From: Afipia sp. | GTDB lineage: Bacteria > Pseudomonadota > Alphaproteobacteria > Rhizobiales > Xanthobacteraceae | Direction: 5' to 3' | Length of the DNA stretch: 64,000 nucleotides | Assembly (NCBI GenBank): GCA_024707075.1 | Contig: JANQAK010000005.1 | Location: forward strand, 37,362 to 101,361 | In this document: in pieces, positions 9,352-18,372 of the stretch | How positions within the stretch are numbered: the stretch's first letter is position 1 | How the letters are laid out: each line of letters starts with the position of its first letter | Notes under the pieces: generated by a model | Database searches by the model: none | The model's input: only the letters and a program-made list of their open reading frames with translations | Told to the model about the DNA's origin: nothing | Made by a program: the position numbers and the translations under genes

Positions 9352-10266
9352 TCAGACTTTTTCGACTTCCGGACGGCCAAGAAGACCGGTCGGAAGAAAG
9401 ATGAGGACGACGATCAGGATCGAGAACGCCGCGACGTCCTTGTATTCGGACGTAAAGTAGGCCGACCAGAAGGTTTCGATCAGGCCGATCAGCAATCCTC
9501 CGAGCATCGCGCCGGGCAGCGAGCCGATGCCGCCAAGCACGGCGGCGGTGAACGCCTTGATGCCGGCGATGAAGCCCATGAAGAAATCGACCACGCCATA
9601 ATAGAGCAGGTACATCATGCCGGCGACGGCGGCGAGGGCTGCGCCGATCACGAAGGTCATCGAAATCGTGCGGTCGACGTCGACACCGAGCAGCGCCGCC
9701 ATGGTCTGGTCCTGCTCGCAGGCGCGCATGTCGCGGCCGAGCCGCGTGCGCGCCACCAGCCAGGAGAAGATCGCAAGCAGGATGATGGTGGTGACAACGA
9801 CGATGATCTGGATGTTCGACAACCGGACCACAAAACCGTCGTTCTCGAACAGCGTGTAGCCGCCGGTGATGACGGGCGGCACCGGCTTCACGCGCGCTCC
9901 CTGCGCGACCTGAGCATAGTTCGTCAGAACGAATGACATGCCGATGGCGGAGAGCATCGGAGCAAGGCGGAATGACTGCCGCAGCGGACGATAGGCAATT
10001 CGCTCGACGGTCCAGCCGTAGAGCGCTGTGACTGCCATGGCGACCAGCAGCACCAGAAGCAGGATGACGGGAACGACCGTCAGGCCGATTGACACCAGAA
10101 TGAGAAACGTGATGAGGGCGATGAAGCCGCCGATCATGAAGATGTCGCCGTGGGCGAAGTTGATCATACCGACGATGCCGTAGACCATCGTATAGCCGAT
10201 CGCGATCAGCCCGTAGATCGAACCGAGCACCAATCCGTTGATGAGTTGCTGGGCGAAGTAATCCAT
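9352..10266 (-). CDS. livH: Branched-chain amino-acid ABC transporter permease LivH
   Basis: A 304-residue inner-membrane permease. The start at ATG 10266 gives MDYFAQQLINGLVLGSIYGL, the conserved LivH N-terminus, followed by GYTMVYGIVGMINFAHGD; the open frame upstream of this ATG does not look like protein. The EAA-type loop reads TRLGRDMRACEQDQTMAALLGVD. It is the first gene of the minus-strand liv operon, so the promoter should lie in the 240 bases before it (10267-10505), where I see no clear operator. Confidence 0.93.
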   Translation of the reverse strand: MDYFAQQLINGLVLGSIYGLIAIGYTMVYGIVGMINFAHGDIFMIGGFIALITFLILVSIGLTVVPVILLLVLLVAMAVTALYGWTVERIAYRPLRQSFRLAPMLSAIGMSFVLTNYAQVAQGARVKPVPPVITGGYTLFENDGFVVRLSNIQIIVVVTTIILLAIFSWLVARTRLGRDMRACEQDQTMAALLGVDVDRTISMTFVIGAALAAVAGMMYLLYYGVVDFFMGFIAGIKAFTAAVLGGIGSLPGAMLGGLLIGLIETFWSAYFTSEYKDVAAFSILIVVLIFLPTGLLGRPEVEKV

Positions 10267-10505
10267 GGGCTGCCGTGTTCGAGCAAACAGAGCGACACGT
10301 CGAAGGCCCCGGCAGCCGGATCGTCGCGTCGTCCCATTTTCTAACAGCGGGAACCAAATGCGGCAACCGGCAGGGGTGCGGCGTGGGGTCATCGTCCACG
10401 CCAAGTTTGCGGTGCGATGAAAAGTTCATGGAGGAACACGGTGTTCCATTGCAACCAATGGCGATGGCGGCTGTTGGTCATCCGTTCAACAAAGGAGATG
10501 CCATC

Positions 10506-10673
10506 ATGGGCAACCAGAACAATCCGAACCAGAACCCCGGCCAGCAGAGCCAGAATCCAGGCCAGAAACCGGGTCAGCAGCAGGGCGGCGGTCAGAAGCC
10601 CGGCCAGCAGCAGCAGGACCCGAACCATAAGCCGGGACAGCAAGGCCAGCAGAGCCAAAAGGGCGGCCACTGA
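10506..10673 (+). CDS. Small Gln/Asn/Pro/Gly-rich low-complexity protein
   Basis: A 55-residue peptide made almost wholly of Asn-Gln-Pro-Gly repeats (NQNPGQQSQNPGQKPGQQ units) ending KGGH. The start ATG at 10506 has a strong AAAGGAG ribosome site eight bases upstream, and a rho-independent terminator follows at 10756, so the gene looks real and independently transcribed. It has no signal peptide or membrane segment and is likely intrinsically disordered. Similar short QPG-rich ORFs occur in related genomes; the function is unknown. Confidence 0.72.
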   Translation: MGNQNNPNQNPGQQSQNPGQKPGQQQGGGQKPGQQQQDPNHKPGQQGQQSQKGGH

Positions 10674-10680
10674 CACCGCA

Positions 10681-10728
10681 GGCATGATTAGGTCAGAAAA
10701 CCGGTTTCCACTTTTCTGAATCATGTCC
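10681..10728. repeat. Palindromic intergenic repeat (copy B)
   Basis: Inverted arms GGCATGATTAGGTCAGAAAA and TTTTCTGAATCATGTC around a CCGGTTTCCAC centre. It has the same layout as the copy at 3718-3766. It lies just after the QPG-rich small gene. Confidence 0.7.
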
Positions 10729-10755
10729 TGCTCGCGTTCGGAGTGGTTAAGTTGA

Positions 10756-10787
10756 GAAAATCCCGCCGAAAGGCGGGATTTTCTTTT
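10756..10787 (+). terminator. Rho-independent terminator
   Basis: A perfect 12-bp stem (GAAAATCCCGCC / GGCGGGATTTTC) with a GAAA tetraloop is followed by TTTT. It ends the small gene at 10506-10673. Confidence 0.85.
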
Positions 10788-10911
10788 GCGTGATGGTCCG
10801 GCCTCCGGTTGTCCACAGGGCCGGCCGCCGTATTAAGGTTAAGAAAGGGTTTAAATTGCCGCTCCCAGTTGAGCGGAGTTAGCTCCGGCTTCAGGTTGGA
10901 GTAGGCGGGCG

Positions 10912-11442
10912 ATGTACAAGGATTGGCGGATCAGCACGTATAACGGCGTGCTTCTGGCGTGTTATTTCATCCCGTCCTGGGCCCTTTCGGCGATGAAGAT
11001 CTGGGTTTCGCCGATCCGCGGCTTCTACGATCGCACCAACATCGCCGCCGCGATGTATGTTAGCGATTTCCTCACTCTTTCCCCGATCGGCACCATCCGC
11101 ATCGCCTGGCTGCTGGCGCTCGGGAAGGTCATTGTCGCCGCCTTCTTCCTTGTGTTCCTGTTGCTGGTCATCCGTGCGGCGATTCGTAACAAGGGCGGCG
11201 CCGATGAGGCGCTCGCCTTCGCCTTGGGGCTTGGTGCATTCATCAGCATGGCCAGCCTGATTGCCGCATCGAAAGTCGGGGAAATGGCGGCGCTGCGGCT
11301 TCACGCCAGCGAGGCGCTGTTGCTGATCGGGGCTGCGATCATCTTGATTGTCGATACCGATCCCCAGGTCGTGGCCTCCCGTAAAGAGCAGGCCTCGCCA
11401 GAACCGCATCACGGCTATTTGTCGAGCAGTCCCCATTCCTGA
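10912..11442 (+). CDS. Uncharacterised four-helix membrane protein
   Basis: A 176-residue protein, MYKDWRISTYNGVLLACYF at the start, with about four hydrophobic segments (residues 12-30, 63-90, 100-120 and 125-145) and a short hydrophilic tail. No catalytic or transport motif is recognised. It stands alone, with its 3' end facing pcaD. An aligned A/G-rich region precedes the ATG at 10912. Function not assigned. Confidence 0.65.
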   Translation: MYKDWRISTYNGVLLACYFIPSWALSAMKIWVSPIRGFYDRTNIAAAMYVSDFLTLSPIGTIRIAWLLALGKVIVAAFFLVFLLLVIRAAIRNKGGADEALAFALGLGAFISMASLIAASKVGEMAALRLHASEALLLIGAAIILIVDTDPQVVASRKEQASPEPHHGYLSSSPHS

Positions 11443-11464
11443 GCGCCGACGGCGGATTCCTTGC

Positions 11465-12247
11465 TCAGCGCTGGGTCAGAAAACCAACCACGGCCTCGGT
11501 AAAGTTGTGCGACTGCTCGATGTTTGAAATGTGGGCCGCATCGAGCAGCGTCATGCTTGCATTGGGAATCTGGCTGCGGATGAACACGCTGGCTTCCACC
11601 GGCGTCGAGGTGTCGTGGCGGCCGGCGATCACCAGCGTCGGAGCCTGGATGCGCGGCAGCAGGTCGCGTTGATCGAGTTTGCTCAACGCTTCGCAGCAGG
11701 CGATATAGCCCTGCTGCGGCGTGGCGATCAGCATCGCCTTCAACTTTGCCGCGATCTGCGGTTCGCGTTCGCGGAAATCCGCCGTCAGCCATGCCGCGAT
11801 GACGGTGTCGGCGATCGATGCGATGCCGTTTTCGCTCACCGCCTTGATGCGATTGTTCCAGTTGGTCGGATCGGGATAGTAGCAGGCGGTATTGGCGAGG
11901 ATCAGTTTCCCGATCCGGTCCGGTGCATTGGCGCCGAGCCATTGCCCGACCATGCCGCCCATCGACAATCCGCACCAGTGCACCTTCTCGATATTGAGGT
12001 CGTCGAGGATCGCCAGCACGTCCTTGCCGAAACGCTCCATCGAATACGGTCCCGGCGGGATGGCGGACTTGCCGTGGCCGCGCCGGTCGTAACGGACGAC
12101 ACGATATAATTTTGTCAGCGCCGCCATCTGCGGCTCCCACATCTGCATGGTTGCGCCGAGCGAATTGGAGAGCATGATGGTGGGGCCGCCGTCGCGGCCT
12201 TCCACCGAGACATTGAGCAGGCAGCCGTCGGCATCGATCATGGGCAT
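11465..12247 (-). CDS. pcaD: 3-oxoadipate enol-lactonase
   Basis: A 260-residue alpha/beta hydrolase that opens 3-oxoadipate enol-lactone in the protocatechuate branch of the beta-ketoadipate pathway. The nucleophile elbow is GLSMGGMVGQWL (Ser near residue 94), the acid loop is AGRHDTSTP, and the His is in DAAHISNIEQ. Length and the N-terminal LSNSLGATMQMWEPQ segment match PcaD. It lies on the same strand as pcaB, about 140 bases downstream, with a palindromic repeat between them. Other pca genes are not in this window. Confidence 0.92.
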   Translation of the reverse strand: MPMIDADGCLLNVSVEGRDGGPTIMLSNSLGATMQMWEPQMAALTKLYRVVRYDRRGHGKSAIPPGPYSMERFGKDVLAILDDLNIEKVHWCGLSMGGMVGQWLGANAPDRIGKLILANTACYYPDPTNWNNRIKAVSENGIASIADTVIAAWLTADFREREPQIAAKLKAMLIATPQQGYIACCEALSKLDQRDLLPRIQAPTLVIAGRHDTSTPVEASVFIRSQIPNASMTLLDAAHISNIEQSHNFTEAVVGFLTQR

Positions 12248-12270
12248 GGAAGTGGCTCCTCATATCCGGG

Positions 12271-12356
12271 TCGTCATGCGCGGGCTTGACCCGCGCATCC
12301 ATCTGAAAAGAGTCTTTCGAGAAGATGGATTGCCGGGTCAAGCCCGGCAATGACAC
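12271..12356. repeat. Palindromic intergenic repeat (GTCATGC-GGGCTTGAC type)
   Basis: The ends GTCATGCGCGGGCTTGACCC and GGGTCAAGCCCGGCAATGAC are near complements. It sits between pcaB and pcaD, so it may sit in their common transcript. It is related to the repeat at 4587-4670. Confidence 0.75.
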
Positions 12357-12384
12357 TTCTGGAACTTGTTCAGCGTTGCTCGCT

Positions 12385-13740
12385 TTAATTTCCGTTCAGC
12401 GACGCAAGCAGCCGGTCGATCAATGTTTGCGATACACCCTGATAGGACATCGGCTCGAACAGGCTTTCAAGCCTGTCGGCACTGAGATGCGCCGTCACGC
12501 GCGGGTCTTTGCTAAGAATATCGCGAAGGTGTTGTTTGCTCTCGATCGCCTTGCGGCTCGCGGATTCGACGATGTGATGAGCTTCGCTCTTGCCGGTCTT
12601 TTCCGCCAGCGCCATTGCTACCGCCTCGGTCATCACGAGGCCGTGCGTTGAGTCGAGATTGGCGCGCATGCGCACCGCATCGACTTCTAGTCCTTCGGCG
12701 ATCTCGACAATGGAGGACAGCGCGCCGGACGTGACCAGCATCAGCATCGGCAAGGTGGGCCATTCGGCATGCCATGGGCCGGCGCTGCGCTCGTGGTCCT
12801 GTACCTGCGCCGCGAAGATCGTCGCCGCAAGATTCGGCGCCATGGTTGCCGCGGCCAGCGCGGTCGCTGCTGCAACCGGGTTGCGCTTGTGCGGCAGGGT
12901 CGATGAGCCGCCGCGGCCTTCGCCCGCAGGCTCGAAGGCTTCCGCGACATCGGTCTGCATCAGCAGCGAAACATCGCGCGCGATCTTGCCGCAGGTGCCG
13001 GCGAGAATCGCCAATGCCGAGGCCACCTCTGCAATGCGGTCGCGATGGGTGTGCCACGGCGCTTCCGGCAGCGGCAGCGAAAGCTCCTTTGCGAGTTGCT
13101 CCGCAACGATCAGGCCCCTGTCGCCGAGCGCGGCCAGCGTTCCCGCAGCTCCGCCGAATTGCAGCACCAATGCTTCGGCGCGCAGGCGCTTCAAACGCAT
13201 GCGTGAGCGATGCAGCGCAGCGGCGTATTCCGCGAGTTTCAGTCCGAACGGCATCGGCAGCGCATGTTGCAGCCAGGTGCGCGCCACGGCGACGGTCTGG
13301 CGATGTTGCTGTGCCTGTTTTGCGAAACCTGCGACGGCGCGTTCCAGATCGCTGAGCAACACGTCGATGCCGTCGCGCAACTGCAACACGGTTGCGGTAT
13401 CGATCACATCCTGACTGGTCGCGCCCCAGTGGACATAACGCGCCGCTTCGGCATCCATCTTCGCCACGTTGGCGGTCAGCATCCTGACCAGCGGGATGGC
13501 GAGGTTGCCTGATTTTGTCGCGCCGTCGGCGAGAGTCGCGATGTCGAATTGCCCCGCCTGACAGGCCTTCGAAATTACGTCCGCTGCGGGCGAGGGGATG
13601 ACACCTGTGGCAGCTTCCGCGCGCGCCAGCGCACCCTCGAAATCCAGCATACGCTGCACGAAAGCGGCGTCATCGCAGAGGGCGCGCATCGCGTCGCTCG
13701 ACAGCATGGGCGCCAGCAGGGGCGAAAGGGATGTGCTCAT
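12385..13740 (-). CDS. pcaB: 3-carboxy-cis,cis-muconate cycloisomerase
   Basis: A 451-residue member of the fumarase/aspartase superfamily, acting after protocatechuate 3,4-dioxygenase to form 4-carboxymuconolactone. The superfamily signature GSSTLPHKRNP is near residue 280, with SAGPWHAEWPTLP after it, and the N-terminal HWGATSQDVIDTA carries the second conserved region. Length is normal for PcaB. It is upstream of pcaD. The start ATG at 13740 (MSTSLSPLLAPMLSS) fits homologues. Confidence 0.93.
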   Translation of the reverse strand: MSTSLSPLLAPMLSSDAMRALCDDAAFVQRMLDFEGALARAEAATGVIPSPAADVISKACQAGQFDIATLADGATKSGNLAIPLVRMLTANVAKMDAEAARYVHWGATSQDVIDTATVLQLRDGIDVLLSDLERAVAGFAKQAQQHRQTVAVARTWLQHALPMPFGLKLAEYAAALHRSRMRLKRLRAEALVLQFGGAAGTLAALGDRGLIVAEQLAKELSLPLPEAPWHTHRDRIAEVASALAILAGTCGKIARDVSLLMQTDVAEAFEPAGEGRGGSSTLPHKRNPVAAATALAAATMAPNLAATIFAAQVQDHERSAGPWHAEWPTLPMLMLVTSGALSSIVEIAEGLEVDAVRMRANLDSTHGLVMTEAVAMALAEKTGKSEAHHIVESASRKAIESKQHLRDILSKDPRVTAHLSADRLESLFEPMSYQGVSQTLIDRLLASLNGN

Positions 13741-13909
13741 GATGCGCGGACCCTAACGAACGGCCTATGGCATGCCAATAGATTCGCTGCGCTGCCGAGA
13801 TTTTTGCAACGCACCTGCCCGAACGATCCTCTTTCAATTCCGCTGTCGGTGGCTTACCTCAACTAAGATACGGTCGCCGGATGCGGCCATTGAATTGGGA
13901 GGTTTGCTC

Positions 13910-14359
13910 ATGGCGATGACAATGACCGGCGAGGTTCAGCTTCCGGCTTCCCGCGACGTGGTCTGGGCGAAGCTCAACGACCCGGCCGTATTGAAAGCCT
14001 GCATTCCCGGCTGCGAGGAATTGAACGTCGCCGGAGAGAATCAGTTCGAGGCCGTCGCCAAGATGAAGGTCGGTCCGGTGTCCGCGCGCTTCAAGGGCAA
14101 GGTGACGCTGAGCGACTTCGATCCGCCGAACAGTTACAAGATTTCCGGTGAGGGCGAGGGCGGCGTCGCCGGTTTCGCCAAGGGCGGCGCGACAGTGGCG
14201 TTGGCCGACAAGGATGGCGGCACATTGCTGAGTTATAATGTCGACGCCCAGATCGGCGGCAAGCTCGCGCAACTGGGCCAGCGGCTCATCAACGGCTCGG
14301 CCAAGAAGCTCGCCGACGAGTTTTTCGCAAAATTCGCGGACGCCGTGAAAGCGGGCTGA
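13910..14359 (+). CDS. coxG: CoxG-like SRPBCC-fold protein (CO dehydrogenase subunit G family)
   Basis: A 149-residue protein of the CoxG/START-like family. In carboxidotrophs CoxG helps recruit CO dehydrogenase to the membrane, but homologues accompany many molybdenum hydroxylases. Family motifs are visible: LPASRDVVWAKLNDPAVLKACIPGC at the N-terminus (quoted in parts as VWAKLNDP and IPGCEEL) and the later VGPVSARFKGKV. There is no long C-terminal membrane anchor. The start ATG at 13910 has a GGGAGG site 8 bases upstream. It precedes the S/M subunit genes by about 200 bases. Confidence 0.88.
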   Translation: MAMTMTGEVQLPASRDVVWAKLNDPAVLKACIPGCEELNVAGENQFEAVAKMKVGPVSARFKGKVTLSDFDPPNSYKISGEGEGGVAGFAKGGATVALADKDGGTLLSYNVDAQIGGKLAQLGQRLINGSAKKLADEFFAKFADAVKAG

Positions 14360-14555
14360 AAGCCGTTTCGGCATATCAGCCCCTCCCGCAAATCAAGCCT
14401 TCTTGTCCGCAGGCGGTGCACGCACGGTTGCTCATTGCCGGAATGGCCCATATTATCAATCTGGAACCATTTTAAATGCGTTTGCGCCGTGCCTGCGGCG
14501 CCGCCAGATTTGAGCGCCAGAACCTGGGTGCTCAGCCGAAAACAAGAGAGTGTTG

Positions 14556-15041
14556 ATGGCCAAGATTTCACTGATCGTGAATGGTACTCCCGTAACGGGC
14601 AAGGTCGATTCGCGTACGCTGCTTGTGCAATTTCTGCGCGAGAATCTCAGGCTGACCGGAACTCATGTCGGCTGCGACACGTCGCAATGCGGCGCCTGCG
14701 TGGTTCATCTCGACGGCAAGGCGGTGAAGTCCTGCACCATGCTGGCGGTGATGGCGGACGGGCACGAGGTCAGGACCATCGAGGGTCTCGCCGCCGATGG
14801 CGCGCCGCTCCATCCGATGCAGGAAGCATTCCGCGAGAATCATGGCCTGCAATGCGGCTTCTGTACGCCGGGCATGATCATGACTGCGGTCGATCTCGTG
14901 CACCGCAAGGGCCACGACCTCAGCGATCATGTGATCCGCGAGGAGCTTGAGGGCAATCTGTGCCGCTGCACCGGCTATCAGAACATCGTGCTGTCGATCG
15001 CGGCCGGCGCCAAGGCGATGGCCAAATCCGATCTCGCCTAA
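14556..15041 (+). CDS. coxS: [2Fe-2S] small subunit of a CO-dehydrogenase/xanthine-oxidase-type hydroxylase
   Basis: A 161-residue iron-sulfur subunit. The N-terminal plant-ferredoxin cluster is [16 protein letters not shown] with a further Cys in VKSCTM, and the C-terminal all-helical cluster uses CGFCTPGM and CRCTGYQ. All eight cysteines appear present. It passes electrons from the molybdenum site to the FAD subunit. The start at ATG 14556 ([10 protein letters not shown]) follows AGAGAG; an ATG six bases upstream is possible. The flavoprotein gene starts only 25 bases downstream, so the usual large-subunit gene is missing here. Confidence 0.92.
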   Translation: MAKISLIVNGTPVTGKVDSRTLLVQFLRENLRLTGTHVGCDTSQCGACVVHLDGKAVKSCTMLAVMADGHEVRTIEGLAADGAPLHPMQEAFRENHGLQCGFCTPGMIMTAVDLVHRKGHDLSDHVIREELEGNLCRCTGYQNIVLSIAAGAKAMAKSDLA

Positions 15042-15066
15042 CGACACGCTCCCGAAGGACCTCTTT

Positions 15067-15873
15067 ATGTACGATTTCAAATATCATCGCCCGGGGACCG
15101 TGCGGCAGGCCGCCAATCTTCTCGTCAAGAACGAGGACGCCAAGCTGATCGCGGGCGGCCATACGCTGGTGCCGGTGATGAAGCAGCGGCTTGCCGCGCC
15201 GCCGCATCTGGTCGATCTCAGTCATATCGAAGGCCTCAACGGCATCGAGATGAAGGGCCGCAATCTGGTGATCGGTGCAACGGCAACTCACGCCGAAGTT
15301 GCGAACTCCGCCATCGTCGGCGAGGCGATCCCGGCGCTTGCCGAGCTTGCCGGCCTCATCGGCGATCCGGCGGTTCGCCACAAGGGCACCATCGGCGGTT
15401 CGCTCGCCAACAACGATCCGACTGCGGATTATCCCGCTGCCGTCACGGCGCTGGGAGCGACCATCGTCACCAACAAGCGCCGGCTCAAGCCGGAGGAATA
15501 CTTTCAGGGCCTGTTCACGACGGCGCTCGAGCCTGACGAGATCATCACCCGCGTGATGTTTCCGCTGCCGAAGAAGGCCGCGTATCAGAAATTCCGCAAT
15601 CAGGCGTCGCGCTATGCGCTGGTCGGTGTGTTCGTCGCGCGGCGTCCGTCGGATGTGCGTGTTGCGGTCACCGGCGCGGGCGGCGACGGTGTGTTCCGCG
15701 TCACCGAGTTCGAGGAAGCGCTGAAGAAGCGGTTTTCGCCGAAGTCGCTTGACGGACTGACGGTGTCGGCCGACGGTCTCAACAGCGACATCCACGGCAG
15801 CGCCGAGTATCGCGCGCATTTGATTGGCGTGCTTGCGCGCCGTGCTGTTGAAGCTGCGACTGTGAAGAGCTGA
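15067..15873 (+). CDS. coxM: FAD-binding medium subunit of a CO-dehydrogenase/xanthine-oxidase-type hydroxylase
   Basis: A 268-residue flavoprotein subunit. The two FAD pyrophosphate-binding motifs are AGGHTLVPVMK near residue 29 and TIGGSLANNDPTAD near residue 113. The C-terminal domain (AVTGAGGDGVFRVTEFEEAL) is the CO-dehydrogenase FAD-subunit type. The start ATG at 15067 has AAGGA eight bases upstream. It lies directly between the S subunit gene and the MoxR-like gene, in an operon with maturation proteins. The substrate cannot be told without the large subunit. Confidence 0.92.
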   Translation: MYDFKYHRPGTVRQAANLLVKNEDAKLIAGGHTLVPVMKQRLAAPPHLVDLSHIEGLNGIEMKGRNLVIGATATHAEVANSAIVGEAIPALAELAGLIGDPAVRHKGTIGGSLANNDPTADYPAAVTALGATIVTNKRRLKPEEYFQGLFTTALEPDEIITRVMFPLPKKAAYQKFRNQASRYALVGVFVARRPSDVRVAVTGAGGDGVFRVTEFEEALKKRFSPKSLDGLTVSADGLNSDIHGSAEYRAHLIGVLARRAVEAATVKS

Positions 15874-15892
15874 ATTTGGAGTTGGTGTGAGC

Positions 15893-16801
15893 ATGAGCAA
15901 GATCCCGGCGTCCGTCGATGCAACGCTCGATCTGCTCACCAGCCGTGGCTATCTCGCCGAGCGGTCGCTCGCGACGGTCGTCTTCCTGTCATTGAAGATG
16001 GGCCGCCCGTTGTTTCTCGAAGGCGAGGCGGGCGTCGGCAAGACCGAGATCGCAAAGGTTCTCGCAGTCGCACTCGGACGCAAGCTGATCCGCCTGCAAT
16101 GCTATGAAGGTCTCGACGTTGCGTCCGCCGTGTACGAGTGGAACAGCGCGGCGCAGATGATCGCCATTCGTCTGGCGGAGGCCAGCGGCGAGACCGACCG
16201 CGAACAGCTTTCTGCGGACATCTTCGCGGAAAAGTATCTCATCAAGCGGCCGTTGTTGCAGGCGCTGGAGCCGGATGTTTCAGGTCCGCCGGTGCTGTTG
16301 ATCGACGAACTCGACCGCGCAGACGAGGCGTTCGAGGCGTATCTGCTGGAAATCCTCAGCGACTTCCAGGTGACCATCCCGGAATTCGGCACGGTGAAAG
16401 CGCCGCAGCCGCCTATCGTTATCGTCACGTCGAACCGCACTCGCGAAATTCACGACGCGCTCAAGCGCCGCTGTCTCTATCACTGGGTGGACTATCCGTC
16501 GGCCGAACGCGAACTGGCCATCGTCAAGTCGCGCGTCCCGAATATCAGCGCGAAGCTGTCGCAGCAGGTCGTCGGCTTCGTGCAAGCGTTGCGCGAGCAA
16601 GACCTGTTCAAGGTGCCGGGTGTCGCCGAGACCATCGACTGGGCGACCGCGCTGACCGAACTCGATGCGCGCTCGCTGACGCCGCAAATTGTCGGCGACA
16701 CGCTCGGCGCGCTGCTGAAATATCAGGACGACATCGGGCGCATGCAGGGTCCGGCGCTCGACAAGGCCGTCAAGGAAGCTGTCAGCGATCCTGCGGCCTG
16801 A
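15893..16801 (+). CDS. coxD: CoxD-like MoxR-type AAA+ ATPase
   Basis: A 302-residue AAA+ chaperone of the MoxR family. In the CO-dehydrogenase system CoxD acts in maturation of the [CuSMoO2] site. Walker A GEAGVGKTE is at residues 44-52, Walker B VLLIDELDRAD near 134, and sensor 1 IVTSNRTREI near 180. ATG 15893 is chosen; an in-frame GTG at 15887 lies closer to the GGAG site and is also possible. It is 20 bases upstream of the VWA-protein gene, its expected partner. Confidence 0.9.
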   Translation: MSKIPASVDATLDLLTSRGYLAERSLATVVFLSLKMGRPLFLEGEAGVGKTEIAKVLAVALGRKLIRLQCYEGLDVASAVYEWNSAAQMIAIRLAEASGETDREQLSADIFAEKYLIKRPLLQALEPDVSGPPVLLIDELDRADEAFEAYLLEILSDFQVTIPEFGTVKAPQPPIVIVTSNRTREIHDALKRRCLYHWVDYPSAERELAIVKSRVPNISAKLSQQVVGFVQALREQDLFKVPGVAETIDWATALTELDARSLTPQIVGDTLGALLKYQDDIGRMQGPALDKAVKEAVSDPAA

Positions 16802-16820
16802 ATGCGATCCGGGACACGTC

Positions 16821-18032
16821 ATGACGAGTGACAGGATGGCGAATGACATCGAGACCCCAGCGACCGGATTGATCGCCGACAACGTCATCGGTTTTGCGCG
16901 CGCGTTGCGCGTCGCCGGGCTGCCGATCGGGCCGGGGGCGGTGATCGATGCGCTGAAGGCGATGCGGCTGATCGACATCGGCAACCGTGCCGATCTGTTC
17001 ACCACGCTGGAATCGATTTTCGTCAAGCGCCGCGAGCATGCCTTGGTGTTTGCGCAGGCATTCGACCTGTTCTTCCGCCGCGCCGAGGGCACGGATCACA
17101 TGCTGGATTCGGTGCCGCTGCCGCCGGAGGCGCAGAAGCCTCCGCCGCCGGCATCACGCCGCGTGCAGGAAGCCTTCGCGCAGAGCCGCAATATCGATGC
17201 GCCGGAGATCGAGGAGAAAAACGTTCAGCTTTCGGTGTCCGATCGCGAGGTTCTGCAACGCAAGGACTTCGCGCAGATGAGCGCAGCCGAGATCGCGGAG
17301 GTAACCCGCGCCATCGCGCAGATGAAGCTGCCGCAGGCCGAGTTGCGGACGCGGCGTTTTGCGCCGGATGCGCATGGCACGCGGCTCGATCTGCGGCGGA
17401 CATTGCGCGGTAGCCTCCGCACCGGCGGCGAGATCGTGAAATTCCATCGTCTCGGCCGGATCGACAAGCCGGCGCCCATCGTGGCGCTGCTCGATATTTC
17501 CGGCTCGATGACCGACTACACGCGGCTGTTCCTGCAATTCCTGCATGCCATCACCGATGCCCGGAAGCGTGTTTCGGTGTTCCTCTTCGGTACACGGCTG
17601 ACCAATGTGACGCGGGCGTTGCGCGCACGCGATCCCGACGAGGCGCTGGCGGCATGCTCGAGCAGCGTCGAAGACTGGGCGGGCGGCACGCGGATCGCGA
17701 CCTCGCTCCATAACTTCAACAACCAGTGGGGCCGCCGTGTGCTCGGGCAGGGCGCCATCGTGCTCCTGATCTCGGACGGGCTTGAGCGCGAGGCGGATTC
17801 CCGGCTTGAATTCGAGATGGACCGGCTGCATCGCTCCTGCCGACGCCTGATCTGGCTCAATCCGCTGCTGCGGTTCGAAGGCTTCGAGGCCAAGGCGCAG
17901 GGCATCAAAATGATGCTGCCGCATGTTGATGAATTCCGTCCCGTGCATAACTTGAAGTCCATGGAAGGGCTGATCGCCGCGCTGTCGTCAGACCCGCGAC
18001 CCCGCCGTATCGATGCCCGCTCCGCAGCTTGA
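16821..18032 (+). CDS. coxE: CoxE-like von Willebrand factor A domain protein
   Basis: A 403-residue protein of the CoxE family (VWA_CoxE). The C-terminal half has the MIDAS metal site LLDISGSMTDYTR near residue 223, followed by the VWA core (FLFGTRLTNVTRAL; WAGGTRIATSLHNFN; VLLISDGLERE). The N-terminal half is a helical region with RTRRFAPDAHGTRLDLRRTL before the VWA fold. CoxE works with the MoxR-type CoxD in assembling the active site of CO dehydrogenase. It sits between coxD and the XdhC genes. Confidence 0.9.
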   Translation: MTSDRMANDIETPATGLIADNVIGFARALRVAGLPIGPGAVIDALKAMRLIDIGNRADLFTTLESIFVKRREHALVFAQAFDLFFRRAEGTDHMLDSVPLPPEAQKPPPPASRRVQEAFAQSRNIDAPEIEEKNVQLSVSDREVLQRKDFAQMSAAEIAEVTRAIAQMKLPQAELRTRRFAPDAHGTRLDLRRTLRGSLRTGGEIVKFHRLGRIDKPAPIVALLDISGSMTDYTRLFLQFLHAITDARKRVSVFLFGTRLTNVTRALRARDPDEALAACSSSVEDWAGGTRIATSLHNFNNQWGRRVLGQGAIVLLISDGLEREADSRLEFEMDRLHRSCRRLIWLNPLLRFEGFEAKAQGIKMMLPHVDEFRPVHNLKSMEGLIAALSSDPRPRRIDARSAA

Positions 18033-18042
18033 GGTAAGAACC

Positions 18043-18372
18043 ATGCTCAACCGTGACGACGATATTCTGAGAGCCGCCGAGAACTGGATGAAGTCCGGTC
18101 ACGGGGTGGCGCTGGCGACGGTGGTCGAGACTTGGGGTTCTGCGCCGCGTCCGGCGGGATCGAGCCTCGTCGTCAACGATGACGGCACGTTCCTGGGCTC
18201 GGTCTCCGGCGGCTGCGTCGAGGGCGCGGTGGTCACCGAGGCGCTCGACGTGATCGCCAGCGGCAAGCCGAAAATGCTGGAATTCGGCGTCGCGGACGAG
18301 ACCGCGTGGAACGTCGGGCTGTCATGCGGCGGCACCATTCGCGTCTTCGTCGAGAAGGTGGGCAACTCTTGA
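18043..18372 (+). CDS. XdhC N-terminal (XdhC/CoxI) domain protein
   Basis: A 109-residue protein made of only the N-terminal XdhC/CoxI domain, which in XdhC binds molybdenum cofactor during insertion of the sulfurated cofactor. Motifs are WGSAPRPAGSSLVV, SVSGGCVEGAV and GLSCGGTIRVFVE. The Rossmann half is a separate gene immediately downstream, so XdhC function is split over two proteins. The start ATG at 18043 follows GAGG. Its stop TGA overlaps the next gene's TTG start (TTGA), which implies translational coupling. Confidence 0.88.
   Translation: MLNRDDDILRAAENWMKSGHGVALATVVETWGSAPRPAGSSLVVNDDGTFLGSVSGGCVEGAVVTEALDVIASGKPKMLEFGVADETAWNVGLSCGGTIRVFVEKVGNS

Noticed and set aside
9344..10429. 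A much longer livM with an N-terminal extension over livH
   Set aside because: The extension is read out of frame across livH, is Arg/His-rich and unlike protein; a GTG at 9343 gives a normal start.
10506..10673. CRISPR-like or VNTR array
   Set aside because: The repeats are short, imperfect, coding (Gln/Pro/Gly codons) and lack spacers of even size.
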